A stretch of 64,000 nucleotides of DNA from Topomyia yanbarensis (lineage: Eukaryota; Arthropoda; Insecta; Diptera; Culicidae), in NCBI RefSeq assembly GCF_030247195.1, contig NC_080671.1:427800539-427864538 (forward strand). Direction: 5' to 3'. The position numbers were made by a program, and so were the translations under genes. Numbering within the stretch: position 1 is the stretch's first letter; each line of letters starts with the position of its first letter. Of the stretch, positions 34,605-46,320 are shown in pieces. A model generated the notes under the pieces. The model made no database searches. It was not told where the DNA came from and worked only from the letters and a program-made list of their open reading frames with translations.

Positions 34605-35286
34605 CCAACGTGAATCCGTGGAGTGACGCCTACAGGATCGTGATGGCTAAGACCAAAGGGGGCTCTTCACCAATTACCGAAGTACTCTTCCCGTCTCGAG
34701 CCACAAGTCCCTGGCATTCTGCGCCGCAAGAAATTGTGGGTGCGGCCGAAATAGTGGCCCCTGTGATGAATGAAGTGTTACTCACAGTGGCTAATTCCCT
34801 AGCAACGAACAAAGTTCCAGGGCCTGATGAAGTTCCAAACAGCGCTCTCAAGGCAGCAAGCATAGCGAACCCGAACATGTTCAGGCTAGCTATGCAGAGA
34901 TGTCTTGACGAGTGTCGTTTGTCCGATAGATGGAAAAGGCAGAAGTTGGTATTGTTGCCGAAGGCCGGGAAGCCGCCGGGCGACCCATCGGCGTATAGAC
35001 CAATTTGCCTGATCGACATGACTGGCAAACTGCTTGAGAGGATCATCCTCGAAAGGTTACGCAATACTCAGAAGGTACGGACGGCCTGTCAAGCAATCAG
35101 TTTGGTTTTCGAAAGGGTAAGTCCACGGTGGACGCTATCAACTCTGTGGTAAAGACCGCCGAGATGGCGATCCAACGAAAAAGGCGAGGCATTCGATACT
35201 GTTCGTTAGTGACACTTGACTTGAAGAACGCATTCAACAGCGCAAGCTGGGATGCCATCGCCCTCTCGTTACACCGGTTTAGCCTA
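34605..35286 (+). pseudogene. R1-clade reverse transcriptase, copy 1, 5' part
   Basis: It starts in the linker after the missing endonuclease (SDAYRIVMAKTKGGSS). The RT then follows: NKVPGPDEVPNSALKAAS, WKRQKLVLLPKAGKPPGD, AYRPICLIDMTGKLLER. A frameshift near 35090 moves into QFGFRKG and VTLDLKNAFNSASW, the motif A with its catalytic aspartate intact. The frame runs to the codon CTA at 35284-35286, where the DNA transposon enters. Confidence 0.75.
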
Positions 35287-36703
35287 GGGACCGTTCATAA
35301 ACCACGTAGACCGAAATTTGAGAATTTTTAACCCCCCCTCCCCCCTAGTAGACCTTAGTAGACTTTCACCAACCCCCCCCCCCCCCACGCCAAATGTCTA
35401 CGTAGACTTTTATTTTTTTATTCGCGGAAAATGTAGAATTAGCAAGAAGCACATTATAATGTTCAATTAAAAATTAGCGTTCCGATTTATTTCAAACTTT
35501 TTAAATATTAAAGAAAGGTTTTTCACATTGGTTTTTTGTCTATTGCTGATCAAATCAATTAATAACAAATCAAGGTGCTTGTCAACGTTTGTGTAGCGGA
35601 ATACTTCTTTTCAAGGTTAGTCACTCAAGTATATGTAAAAAGATTTATTGCTATAACTAGTTAAATTTTTGGCCGAAGTGTAACCTACAGCAACAATGCA
35701 GAATTGCTAAACACTTTTTGAGCCTTACTCGTGCATTCAATTGTTAAATTAAAGGAAACAATTACAAAATAATACTGTCGATGTGTACTGTTATCTAGAC
35801 TAAAATAATACACCAACTATGCTCACAAACTTCACTTTTCGTGAACAAATATTTAAATCTTCCCAAAAATATTTATTTTTCTTATGTAATTAATAGGATC
35901 AGCCATATCACCTGAGAGTATTATCGCAAAGTATCAAAGCTTAACTCCGAATATTTTCGAAGATAAACATAGTAGAACCGGTTTGCATGGAGTTGCGTAG
36001 GGTCAAAACATAAAATTTAACGGGTGTTTAAATATTTTGAAATCAGTGTAAATGATTGCAAGAGAAACTGATTGACTCGAGTCAACACTCTGTTGTAGAA
36101 GTTTCACTACACTACTGCTTTAACCACCGAAATCAACAAATAAAAAAAATTATTCCACCTATTAATAAAAATCGGGTGTTTTGTTGTTACAATGGTGGTT
36201 TTATTGCTTAACTTTGACCATTTTTTAACTTTTTATGGTTCATGCATTTAATGGTCCATGCATGTCTGGTAACTAGTTGTGTCTCAGATGATTTCACAGT
36301 CAAAATCTTCCGTCGAGAGGAATTTTGGTCAAACATCTTTAGAACTGTCATTTTGTATTATTCCTAGATCAAAACTATATCAAAATATACGCAAGAAACA
36401 ACAACGTGTGAGGTTGCCCAAACAAAATCGTGGGTTCTGGGTTGAGTGGTCGCTTAACGAGTAGTTACCTCAATAGTGTACTAGCTTTGAAGTGCCTGCA
36501 TATATACACCTAGCTGAATAGACCGATATTTTAAATACAACTCTCTTTAAATCCCATTTATAATTAGTAATACGAGAATAACCAAAAAATAAGAGTCTAC
36601 GTAGACTTTTTCAAAGAGCCCCCCTCCCCCTCGTAGACAAACGTAGACTTTTGCTAGACCCCCCCGTCCCCCTTATGAGTCTACGTGGTTTATGAACGGC
36701 CCC
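35287..36703. mobile_element. TIR DNA transposon, 1417 bp, 3-bp TSD, inside the RT
   Basis: Inverted termini GGGACCGTTCATAAACCACG and CGTGGTTTATGAACGGCCCC (differing only in the outer bases) bound the element. Direct repeats CTA lie at 35284-35286 and 36704-36706. Subterminal C-rich and G-poor runs with repeated GTAGAC motifs occur at both ends. The interior is AT-rich; the best frame (36279-36464, 61 codons) shows no transposase. CTA is in the RT reading frame on both sides, so removing the element with one CTA joins the frame exactly. Confidence 0.88.
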
Positions 36704-37860
36704 CTACCGGTGTGTCTGCACCGGATCCTGGAAAGTTACTTTCAGAACCATGCACTGCTATACGAGACCGATGCCGATCAGAAAAGGGTTCCTATTACCG
36801 CCGGAGTCCCGCAGGGTTCGATCCTTGGCCCGGTATTATGGAACCTCATGTATGACGGGTTTCTGAGACTAAAGTTCCATCCCGAAGTCAAGATTGTCGA
36901 CTTTGCCGACGACGTAACCTTGGAGGTCTACGGGGAGTCAATCCCCGAGGTAGAACTGACCGCAGAACACGCGATCAACACTGTGGCGGAATGGATGAGC
37001 GCGTGAGGCCTGGAGCTCGCTCAGCATAAGACGGAGGTGGTTATCGTCAATAACCGCAAGTCGGCACAACATGCAGTTATCCAGGTGGGAGAAGTCGCGA
37101 TCACTTCACAACAGAGTCTGAATTCTCTCGGAGTCATCATAGACGACATGCTGACCTTCGGCAGCCATGTCGACTATACGTGCAAGAGAGCTTCGACTGC
37201 TGTTGCGGCTCTATCGAGGATGATGTCCAACAGCTCAAAAGTGTGCGCCAGTAGACGTAGGCTACTGGCAGGCATTGCCGTATCTATCCTCAGGTACGCG
37301 GCCCATCCTGGTCAAGAGCACTGAGGGTAACCAGTTACCTACAGAAACTGGAGAGCACCTACCGCGTGATGTGCCTCAGAGTGATATCTGCTTACCGCAC
37401 GGTATCACACAATGCATCCTGCGTGATAGCGAGCATGATGCCAGTCGGGCTGGTCATCCGGGAAGATGAGGAGTGCTTTGAGCTACGTGGCAATAGAGGA
37501 GCCCGCGAGCGCACCAGGGTGGCTTCGGTCGCCAGATGGCAGCGTGAGTGGGATAACTCCTCGAAAGGTAGGTGGACCCACCTGCTGATACCTAACATAT
37601 CGAGCTGTTAGGTTCACATCTATCTGACACAATTCCTGTCAGGCCATGGCTGCTTCCTACAGTACCTCCACAGGTTCGGGCACGTGGAGGTCCGCGTTTG
37701 CCCTGACTGCCCAGGTGTTGACGAAACTGCCGAGCACATGTATTTCCTCGTTTTGACGTCGAAAGAAGAGCAAAGCTAGTAGTCTGCGGCTGGGACACAA
37801 CCCCTGATACCCTTATTCAGAGGATGTGTTCTCCTCTGTCCGCTAGCGACTGACGGATCT
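36704..37860 (+). pseudogene. R1-clade reverse transcriptase, copy 1, 3' part and C-terminal region
   Basis: It continues the RT with ITAGVPQGSILGPVLWN (motif B) and KIVDFADDVTLEV (motif C, FADD catalytic pair intact). A TGA at 37004 interrupts, and the next frame reads KTEVVIVNNRKSAQHAV and LLAGIAVSILRY. After a shift near 37310 comes VMCLRVISAYRTVSHNAS to SKGRWTHLLIPN. The final cysteine-histidine region, typical of R1-clade ORF2 ends, is frameshifted (HGCFLQYLHRFGH, CPDCPGVDETAEHMYF). The ORF2 end is near 37855. Confidence 0.72.
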
Positions 37861-38067
37861 CAATAGTAGCATGTCTATAATAACATACGTACCTGGAACT
37901 ATTGAGAACCAGAGCTACAGGTTCAGTAAAGGAGGATGGTTGCGATGATCTGGGCCGCGGTCACCACGTAAAGCAAGATAGGTCATAACCCCAATTCCAC
38001 AGTTAGCTTCCCTTACCACGTTACTGCGGAGCTCTGGCGTGGCGGACCTTTCTTTCTCGCGCAACTC

Positions 38068-39506
38068 GTGGGTATCAACATGAATGAAGTGAATAAAAAT
38101 AAAAACAATAAACAAACGGTGGTGCCGAACCCCTTTGCTAGAGATGGTTTGGCGACGTCTCCCCCCCGTGGGGAGAGTAGTGGAGCGACGAGTGCTGTCT
38201 CCGATAGCACCAGTGACCTCCCAGCAGTGGTAGAAAATAGCCTTACCAACGCGCTGGACGGGCCACTATCAGCGATGCGCAAAGTGGTGGAGCAGCTCGA
38301 TGTAATAATCGAGTTCACTAGCGCGAAACAAAATATTAGCAAGCAGCTGAAACGGAGCCTGCTGATGCTCCGGAAGGCTGTTCGTGTCGCAAGACAGGAA
38401 CAGCAGGCTTACGCCAAGAGGGTGGAATGTCGGGAGAAGTCCGACAGAGGAACCCAGACAGGGGCCCTCCCCTTCCCCTTCTATGGCGCAGCCATGTCGC
38501 TCGAAGCGGCGGCTGAGTTCCCCTCGAAGGGCAAAGGCAAGAGCAAGCGGAAGACGGCGTCGAACGCTAAGCGCCCTAGGAGGTCACCAGGCGAGGGTGT
38601 AAAAACCAACACCACACGGCGTGTAACCGTCACGGCCAAACGCCGTTTGGTCGAGGTACACCGGGGCGAGAATGACCCCGCTGGGCAGAGAGAAGGTACC
38701 AGCAACTCGGGGCAACCGGGCAGGGGGGCGTAAACCCCTGGACGCTGGTTACCAAGAAGAAACCGGCACCGACACCGGATGTACCGCGGCCCGCGAAGAA
38801 GACCAAGGACAGAGGCGAGGCCTTGTGGTTAAAAACCGATAAGGACAAATGCGCTGACGTCCTAAAGTCGATGAGGGCGGCCGAAAGCCTCTCGGCCCTC
38901 GGGCAAGACGTGCGCAGCGTGAGGTGCACCAACACAATGCTTCTGGTGCTGAAGCGAGGCACACAATCTAGTGCGGTGTATAAGGCCTTGGCCCAAGAGG
39001 TCCTGGGTGAAGGCGCTCAGGTCAGGTCGTTAGGGGCGGAAATGACTCTCCAGTGCAAGCATCTGGACGAGTTCACGACCACAGACGATGTCGTCGCAGC
39101 CGTCAAGGAGCAATGCGACGTGACAATCGAGCGGGTCTTTTTGCGTTTTAGAGGGGGACCCCCCGGCACCCAAGTAGCCTACCTCAGGCTACTGAAGGCG
39201 GATGCCAAAAAGGTTACCGCGAAAGGTAAACTGAAGATCGGCTGGTCAGTATGCCCAATTAGCATACCCCAGCCGCCTTCAGTGGATAGGTGCTCTCGAT
39301 ACCTGGAGTCCGGCCATAAGTCGTACGAATGTAAGGGTACAGACAGGAGCAAACTATGTCATCGCTGCGGCAAGGAGGGGCATAAGGAGCGGGACTGCAC
39401 TAAGGCGCATACATGCCTTATCTGCACCGCTAACAAGCAAGCCCGTAACCATGCTATGGATGGACCCTCGTGTCCCTTCGGTGAGGCCAATGAGAGGAAG
39501 CCGTGA
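38068..39506 (+). pseudogene. R1-clade gag (ORF1), copy 2, with frame break
   Basis: The first frame (38068-38733, 221 codons) starts MGINMNEVNKNKNNK. It contains a low-complexity N-terminus, a probable coiled region (KQLKRSLLMLRKAVRVARQE) and a basic stretch, then stops. The second frame (38823-39506, 227 codons) carries MRAAESLSALGQDVRSVRC and the three zinc knuckles RCSRYLESGHKSYEC, LCHRCGKEGHKERDC and CLICTANKQARNHAMDG. The first knuckle has R-C-x2-Y where the usual second cysteine is lost (copy 3 keeps CYRCLESGHKSYEC). The product would bind element RNA. Confidence 0.78.
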
Positions 39507-40850
39507 ACGTCACACAGCTAAATCTTAACCATTGTGCAGTTGCCCAACAGCTGTTGTGGCAGTCGGTCTCGGAGTCGAGGCAGATGTCGCCCTCCTATCA
39601 GACCCGTACAACATCCCTGTCGGCAACGGCAATTGGGTGTCGGACGGGTCTGGAATGGTGGCAATCTGTACAACGGGACGGCTCCCGGTTCAAGAGGTAG
39701 TACACTCCTCTGCGGAGGGTGTCGTGATTGCCAAGATCAATGGTGTGTTCTATTGTAGCTGCTACGCTCCACCAAGGTGGCCCATAGAACAGTTCAACCA
39801 CAGACAGACAGACCTAGTGGGCCGGAAACTGGTAGTCATAGCGGGAGACTTTAACGCTTGGGCAGTGGAGTGGGGCAGTCGCTGTACAAATAGCAGGGGC
39901 CAAGCGCTAATGGAGGCGCTTGCGAACATCGATACTGTGCTATCTAACAATGGCTCCGCTAGTACATTCCGTCGAAACGGGGTGGAGGCGTGGATTGACG
40001 TAACATTTGCCAGCCCGAGTCTGGTTCCAGGCATGGAATGGAGGGTAGACGAAGGCTACACCCATAGCGATCACTTAGCAATCCGCTTTAGGATCAACTA
40101 TGGTGTGCAGCATCCGAGGGCGGGATATCCCTGTCAAGTACGCGGGTGGAAGTCCAATCACTTCGACAGCGAGGTTTTCACCGCGGCCCTGGGACTGGAG
40201 GCCAACACCGACAGTCTAAGCGGGGATGCGCTGGTAGCTGTTCTATCACGCGGGCGACGCCACTATGCCGAGGAAAACCCTGCCCGGTATACTGGTGGAG
40301 TGCCGAGATTGCAGCTCTACGGTCAGCCTGCCTCAGAGCTAGACGTAGGATGCAAAGAGCTCGCACCGAGGATGCAAGAGAGAACCGCCGTGAAGTGTTT
40401 CGAGCTGCGAAATTGGCCCTTAACAAGGCTATTAAAAGCAGCAAGAGAGCGTGTTTCGACAACCTGTGTGAGAGTGCCAACGCGAATTCGTGGGGTGACG
40501 CCTACCGGATTGTGATGGCCAAGACCAAAGGGGGCTCTTCACCCCCAGAACGGTCTCCGGACCGGTTGGCAACGATTATCGAAGTACTCTTCCCGTCTCG
40601 AGCCACAAGCCCCTGGCCACCTGCACTACGAGACAGTGCGGGCACGGCCGAAACGGTGGCTCCGGTGACGAATGAAGCACTACTCGCAGTGGCTAAATCC
40701 CCAGCAATGAACAAAGCTCCAGGGCCGGAGTTCCATACAGCGCTCTCAAGGCAGCGATCATAGCGAACCGGAACTTGTTCAGGCTAGCTATGCAGAGATG
40801 CCTTGACGAGTGCCGTTTCCCCGATAGATGGAAAAGGCAGAAACTGCATT
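39503..40850 (+). pseudogene. R1-clade ORF2 (endonuclease and start of RT), copy 2
   Basis: The N-terminus MNVTQLNLNHCAVAQ is in one frame. After a shift near 39580 the endonuclease continues in the next (ADVALLSDPYNIPVGNGNW, VVIAGDFNAWAVEWG, EAWIDVTFASPS, YTHSDHLAIRF), so the GDFN and SDH catalytic blocks are intact. Another shift near 40248 leads to the linker (YWWSAEIAALRSACLRARRR, NSWGDAYRIVMAKTKGGSS) and the first RT block (NKAPGPE). A last shift at about 40730 follows. The sequence ends after WKRQKLHSP. Confidence 0.78.
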
Positions 40851-40867
40851 CCCCATTGTAAAAAAAA

Positions 40868-41872
40868 AGAAAAACGCGTCGTCCACGATTTTCACTTTCC
40901 TGGGCAGCTACAGCGTTAAGACCACATCGTACATCCCATTCCAAAGAGTTGGACCGAGAATGGTGCCCTGAGGAACGCCCGCTCTGACTCGCATTGACTT
41001 CTGCTCTTGGCTCGTCTCGTACAGCAACACTCTGCTCTGGAAGTAGCTCTTCAGGATCTGGTATAGATAGTAGGGAACTCTGTTAAATGCATTTATTACA
41101 CCTATCGTGTTCACCGCGCAGTATCGATCTCCTCTTCGCTTCTGTTTAGATGACTTCTCAGCACTCTCGAGCACTGTCCGAATTGCATCCACTGTCGATG
41201 CTCCTTTGCGGAATCCAAACTGCATCTTGGACAGTCCGCGCTCACTTTCCGTGAATTTCGTCAACCTGTTAAGAACGATCCTTTCCAGAAGTTTTCCGAA
41301 TGAATCCAGCAGGCATATGGGCCTGTACGAGGCCGGATCCCTGGGTGGTTTCCCTGACTTTGGCAGCAACACCAGCTTCTGTATCTTCCACATTTTGGGG
41401 AAGTTGCCTTCATTTAAACACTTCTGCAGTACTACCCTGAATATGTCCGATATGCCAGGATCGCAGCCTTCAGCACCACGTTTGGTATTCCATCCAGATC
41501 GGGAGCTTTCTTTGATTTCAGGTGCTTCGATGCTTCTGCTAGCTCATCGTTAGTTACTTGTCGATCGTCCGTGTTTGCTGCTTCTTCTTCGTCGTATGGT
41601 GTCGGTGGCCAGATAGTTGGATCGTGCTCCGGGAAAAGACCCTCGACGATTACCTTCAGCTTACTCGAGCACATTTCGGCTGGCGTCATCGGGCCCTACA
41701 TTATGCCATCACGATTCGGTTCGCGTCATCCCAGGAATTGGCGTCTACTACTCGGCACGGCTCCTTGTGGCAATCTGACTTGCTAAGTCTGGTCTTCCGT
41801 TTTGAAGCGGCCCTAGCTTCTCGAATCGCTGCCTTGTGCTCTTCTCTATCTGGCTCTAATATAGCTCTCTAA
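40868..41872 (-). pseudogene. R1-clade reverse transcriptase fragment of a second lineage
   Basis: On the minus strand, from 41872 downwards, come the ORF2 linker (ANSWDDANRIVMA), MTPAEMCSSKLKVIVEGLF, KKAPDLDGIPNVVLKAAI and KIQKLVLLPKSGKPPRDPAS. Next are YRPICLLDSFGKLLERIVLN, FGFRKGASTVDAI and VRAGVPQGTILGPTLWN. The motif A region reads GVINAFN, so the catalytic aspartate is lost. Sequence divergence from copies 1-3 marks a different R1-clade family. It is cut just before the YADD region, where it meets copy 2 head-on. Confidence 0.78.
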
Positions 41873-43470
41873 GCCTGTTGTGTCGGGATATCCAGAAACC
41901 AAACCCGGAAGCAGGATCTTTTGAGAATATTGCTGTTTTACGGCTCGACTTTTGTTACATTTATCCTTTCATGACTTACGACATTTCGTTATTTAAACAC
42001 TTGGAATAGATTCCATATCCCCATACACAAACAGGCACGGGTCGCTTGAACCTTTTTGTCTGAATTTGATCTCCTCTCCCCAAACCACCGAAAAATGCCA
42101 AAGAAGCTTTGAGAAGTCATCGACTAACCAACGAGTTTCAGATGCAAGCAATGTATTTCTAATTCAGCCATTGCCGTAAAACGAACCTTCTTGTACAAGA
42201 AAGCTAGAAGCGGCTCCTCATGAACTCACGAATAAAAAGTAAACAAAGTGCTTGTACTCACCGAGGTACTCACCAATCCATGTTATTAGCTTTAATTATC
42301 GGAACGGCTTCTTGGCTGAAATACACTGAGTAATCGTTTTAATTGAATATATTGTCAGGTTTATTATAGTTCTCTAAGCTTCTGCAGCCCTTTCAAACAA
42401 GTGCAGTTCACCATGACAACGACGGCTGTCAACGAAAAATTATCCATTATTTGGGTTGAAGCAAACCCAAACAATAAGTACAAAGCAATGAACTTGAAGT
42501 TGGATAACCGCCATTATTCAATAACCCAATACGAAATTCACAGCAACGAACTTAAATTTTGGGTAATCGCCATCTTCAAATTCCTATCTAATTTTGAACT
42601 TTGCAAGAAAATAGGGAACTTCGATTTTCAGAGTGCACTAGCATTACACGCTACTCCACAACAATAACGTTAGTGAGTAGAAACGCAAAATTAATCAGTT
42701 CCTGTTATGCGATAAATCGTAACCAATAAAAACCACATTGAGAGTGGAAAACTGTCAGCAACTGTAAAAAGAAAACAGTATAGCTGTGAAGAAGCCATAG
42801 ACAAATGACCTCGAGTAGCCTGACCGAAATAATTGCATTCAAGGCCGACTATTCTGTTTTGTTATTTCTTACTATCTCAATCAACACTCACTTTGCTAGA
42901 TAGACATCAATAGATAGCAGCACTGGATATGCTTGAAGAGTCATTATTCGGCAGCTTATGTAAACATTGATACTGTTTTCGACCCAAATTCGGTCGGACC
43001 GCGGGTCGACTTAAAACACTCTAAAAATAGCCCCTCTCGGAAGTGCGATTGATGTGATGCGTTAATTAGTGTTGAATGTTGTGGGTATACATACTCGCAG
43101 CATAAAACCTTGTTTTGGGCTTATTTTGGGTGCGGGTTTTGAATGAAAGGAGTAGCGTTTTGTTTTATGTTTGATCGGCTTAGCTGAACATTTTTTCCTC
43201 TAACTGTAGTTGGATCACAATCGAATGGCTCTCGTAGGTGGTGAGTGGGTTCCTCCTGCAACCCGTTCCGAGTGGCCAATTGAATGAACCGAAAAGAATC
43301 AGAGTGTGCTTGCTGTTGATGGAGGAGAAAAGCTACATTTATTAAACGGCACTTTTACGCGTCATGCGGGATCTGCGCCAGGGCTCGATTATGTGGTTGT
43401 TTACAAGTGTTGGAAATAATACACCGAAAACTGCTACCCAAGTATACCGATACGGACTTTGTACTTTCAA
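41873..43470. other. Unassigned stretch with one small frame
   Basis: No element recognised. The frame 42401-42667 (88 codons) starts in a fair context (GTTCACCATGACA) and shows no domain, signal peptide or known relative. I cannot say whether it is expressed. Confidence 0.25.
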
Positions 43471-43474
43471 AATC

Positions 43475-43661
43475 ATGTTATTACGAAAATCCGTGCAAAA
43501 AACAATCTGGTGTATTATTTTTTGGCTAGTTGCTTTGCTCAATCATGATGATGGCGCGAGGCACACAAAACGGGAACAAGTGCTCTCAGGATTGGATGCG
43601 AAAATTAATCCTCTTCAGCGTTGGCCACTTGCGAACCTCCCCGAGTGGATCCAATCAAATG
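43475..43661 (+). CDS. Possible first coding exon of a secreted protein
   Basis: From ATG 43475 the frame gives a basic start (MLLRKSVQK) and a hydrophobic core (TIWCIIFWLVALL), as in a signal peptide. A dibasic TKREQ follows, then a run ending PLANLPEWIQSN. It meets a strong splice donor, G|GTGAGT, at 43661/43662. The exon would be 62 codons plus one base, i.e. a phase 1 intron, common after signal-peptide exons. The frame is open upstream to 43364, so an earlier start is possible. No family is recognised and no further exon was found in the window, so chance is a real alternative. Confidence 0.3.
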
Positions 43662-44279
43662 GTGAGTCGATCAGGGTCCACAGTAGTACTTACCGAAGCG
43701 CGAGTGCAATTTCGAGTTGTTTCAGCCCAATTGCACGCGATTGGCTTTGATTGGTGCTTGATTTGTCTTAAGATTGGGAAAATCAGATCGTGAAAGCTGG
43801 ATCGCTTCGAAACGGACGGACGGACCAGGGTTTGCACGGGCTATTGTCGCTAGTAAATAGTAAATGGGGTTCTCGGAGACTACAATATTAAATTGCGTAG
43901 TAATCAATAGCGAGCACTATTATCTTACTCTGGATAAAACCAATCTGGAGGTCATGTTGGACGCTTGAAGCGAAGAACTCATCGACCGAGTTGTTGTTTC
44001 AATGTTTTTAAGAAATTATAAAAATATGGTTGCAGGAAGACCAACTTTATTTATAGTACCGTCTTTACGCATGGGCGATCTGGGCTAGGGCCAAGGGTTC
44101 CAGAATTTTAGGCATGGCGACTGCCAGCAACCTGAGGAACAACATGTCGACGCTGACACACTTGAAACAAAAAATAATATAATACTTACTTAGCTTAATC
44201 AGCAAGACGGGGTTAATGGGGCTGCAACTCAACCGAACCTTTCATTCAAGACTAGGTGAGTGAAAATATGTTCAGTCAT
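43662..44279. other. Unassigned stretch
   Basis: Nothing recognised; would be intron if the preceding exon is real. Confidence 0.25.
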
Positions 44280-44640
44280 GACCGCAGCGGAATATGCCCT
44301 GAATCCGGTACTTCCGGAATTATCGATAGCGGACAATATATTAAAAAAATCAATAGACCATCAGTAAGGTAGTCCTGCTAATCGAAATTATATAGTGCTC
44401 ATATCAATACACTTGAGCCTCTGAGGTATTGCGATTATACCGATTTACATTAAAAATTCATGTATCTCCGGAACCAAAAGACAGATTCGAATAAAATTCA
44501 ATAGCAGTTAGTGGGAGAATTATATCTTGCGTTTGAATTCAAGTTTGTGAATAGCGGTCATCAATTCGCTGAGAAAAACCTGTTTTAATCCACCTATCAG
44601 TGAGATGAGACATTTCTTACACATATCACTGTTGTATTAT
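44280..44640 (-). repeat. Mosquito repeat, subfamily 1, decayed reverse copy
   Basis: It reads as the complement of the block series seen at 880-1160. Shared parts are CGGAATTATCGATAGCGGAC, a GAGGTATTGCGATTATACCG block and AATAAAATTCAATAGCAGTT. It then has TTTAATCCACCTATCAGTGA with GAGACATTTCTTACA at its right end. That right end resembles the 3' terminus of the copy near 5935-5995. Confidence 0.5.
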
Positions 44641-44689
44641 TCATTAGCTTGCCGATCACACGCTAAATTTACGAGCAACTAGATGTGAG

Positions 44690-46320
44690 ATGTGCACGAA
44701 TAACGCTTCGAATAAATTGAATAAATTAAAGAAAAATAATAAAACAAAACAAAATTTATAATAAAAAAGTTATTCATAAAATGGACAGAATGATTAACAT
44801 AAATCAAATTAATAAAATAAATAAATCAAATTAGCTCAAATTAAAATTAGACGATATTAAAACGTAATGAAATTAAGAGAGTAAATTTAATTGTTTCAGG
44901 ATAACAAGCTATCACACAATAACCTAAAGAACTGGCTAAACCGAATTGATAAAATTAAGAAACTGAATCAAAAATTTGAACTGGGAAAAACTAACCATTA
45001 ATAAAATGATTGAAATAAATAATATGAATAAAACCATAAAAAATTGGAATAATAAAATAAATAATATGAATAATATGGATTAAATTAACTCTCATACATA
45101 ATTTTCTAGCACATATAGGGTTCCAAAACCGTTTTTCTTAAAATTGTTAGAGTAAAGAAACACGAAAAACCTATTTTGATCAAGATAGATGCTTCTCTAG
45201 CAGTGTAGAAGCTGCTGAATATTTACACACCAATCCTTAATACACATCTCCTGCAAAGTTTTCAATAGTTCGTTTGGGCAGAAAAGGTAGCCGAAAGCAG
45301 TCCAAAATAATAGGATTTAGTAGTTTTCAAAAATATTTGAAGAAAACGAAGATATATCAAAATATAATTTTTCACTGATAACTGAAAATGTCTCTGGCAG
45401 CACTGCTCCAGTGAAATCCAATCAGAGCAATTGCATTAACTTCAGTTATAGGGATCTTTCTTGTAACTATTAGCGCTTAAATAAACGGTGATTGTCACAA
45501 TTATTAGTTTTACTTTTTGTGAAGAAATCTTGTCCAACCCCAAAGTTATACTGCCCATGAACGCATATTTGTCCCGTTTTCTATGGGATTTCCTATCTTT
45601 ATGGAACTGATTTCCAAGCATGGGCAGTATAGCTATTTGAAAATGTTGTTGTTCATAAATAACAGGATAAACAGAGAGTTAATAAAATCAATAAAATGAA
45701 TGGAATGAATAAAATAAATAAAATGAAGAATTTTTATCACAATAAAATAAAATGTTTTCTGTCTATACTTTTTATCATTTTTCCATTTTGTTTGTTTTTA
45801 AGCAGTTAACTTATTAAAATGAAAAAACCAGCGATATTAAAAAGTAATAGAATTAATAGAAGAAATTATATTGTGTCTAATTAATGTTCTAGATGAAATG
45901 AATAAAGTGAATGACTGAACAAAATTAGTCAGATTATTAAAATGAATAAAAGTGTGAACCGGAAAAATATCAGAAAAAAATATTAGAAAAAAGTTAATAA
46001 AATAAATTAAATGAATAATTCGAATAAGATACATAAGATAATAAACTGATCGGAATGCATACAAAGAATTAAATGAATACAATAGATAAAATTAGGTCAC
46101 ATAAACAAAATAAATAAAAACAATGCTAAATGAAAAAAATCTTTACAATGAAATGATCATATATTTATTATTAGTGAAATATTTAAAATGCAAAAAATAA
46201 ACCAAACGAATATAATACATTAAAGGAATGAGCTGGAAGAAATGAGAATATATAATAATATTTTAAGAAAGTTATTGAAATGAAGTAAATGAATAAAACG
46301 AATTTCATGAATTCCAAAAC
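44690..46320. repeat. AT-rich low-complexity DNA of AATAAA/ATGAATAA type
   Basis: Long stretches (44690-45080, 45655-45735, 45835-46310) consist of degenerate AATAAAAT, ATGAATAA and AAATTAAT units without a fixed period. Between them (45080-45650) is ordinary AT-rich sequence. Apparent minus-strand frames such as the 81-codon one at 45837 are products of this composition. Confidence 0.7.

Larger units (their letters stand above)
32770..37860 (+). mobile_element. R1-clade non-LTR retrotransposon, copy 1 (decayed, interrupted)
   Basis: The order is a long leader with repeated monomers (to about 33690), decayed gag (33690-34600), an internal deletion removing the gag knuckles and the whole endonuclease, and reverse transcriptase (34605-35286). 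A 1417-bp DNA transposon follows, then the rest of the reverse transcriptase and the C-terminal zinc-finger region to about 37860. The 5' edge sits in a microsatellite of a mosquito repeat. Copy 2 follows head to tail. Confidence 0.75.
37861..40865 (+). mobile_element. R1-clade non-LTR retrotransposon, copy 2 (3' truncated)
   Basis: It starts within about 200 bp of the end of copy 1 ORF2, in the same orientation. Leader, gag and endonuclease are present; ORF2 ends early in the RT near 40850, followed by an A-rich run and a head-on junction with another element. It is a close relative of copy 3 at 52394-55985. Confidence 0.75.
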
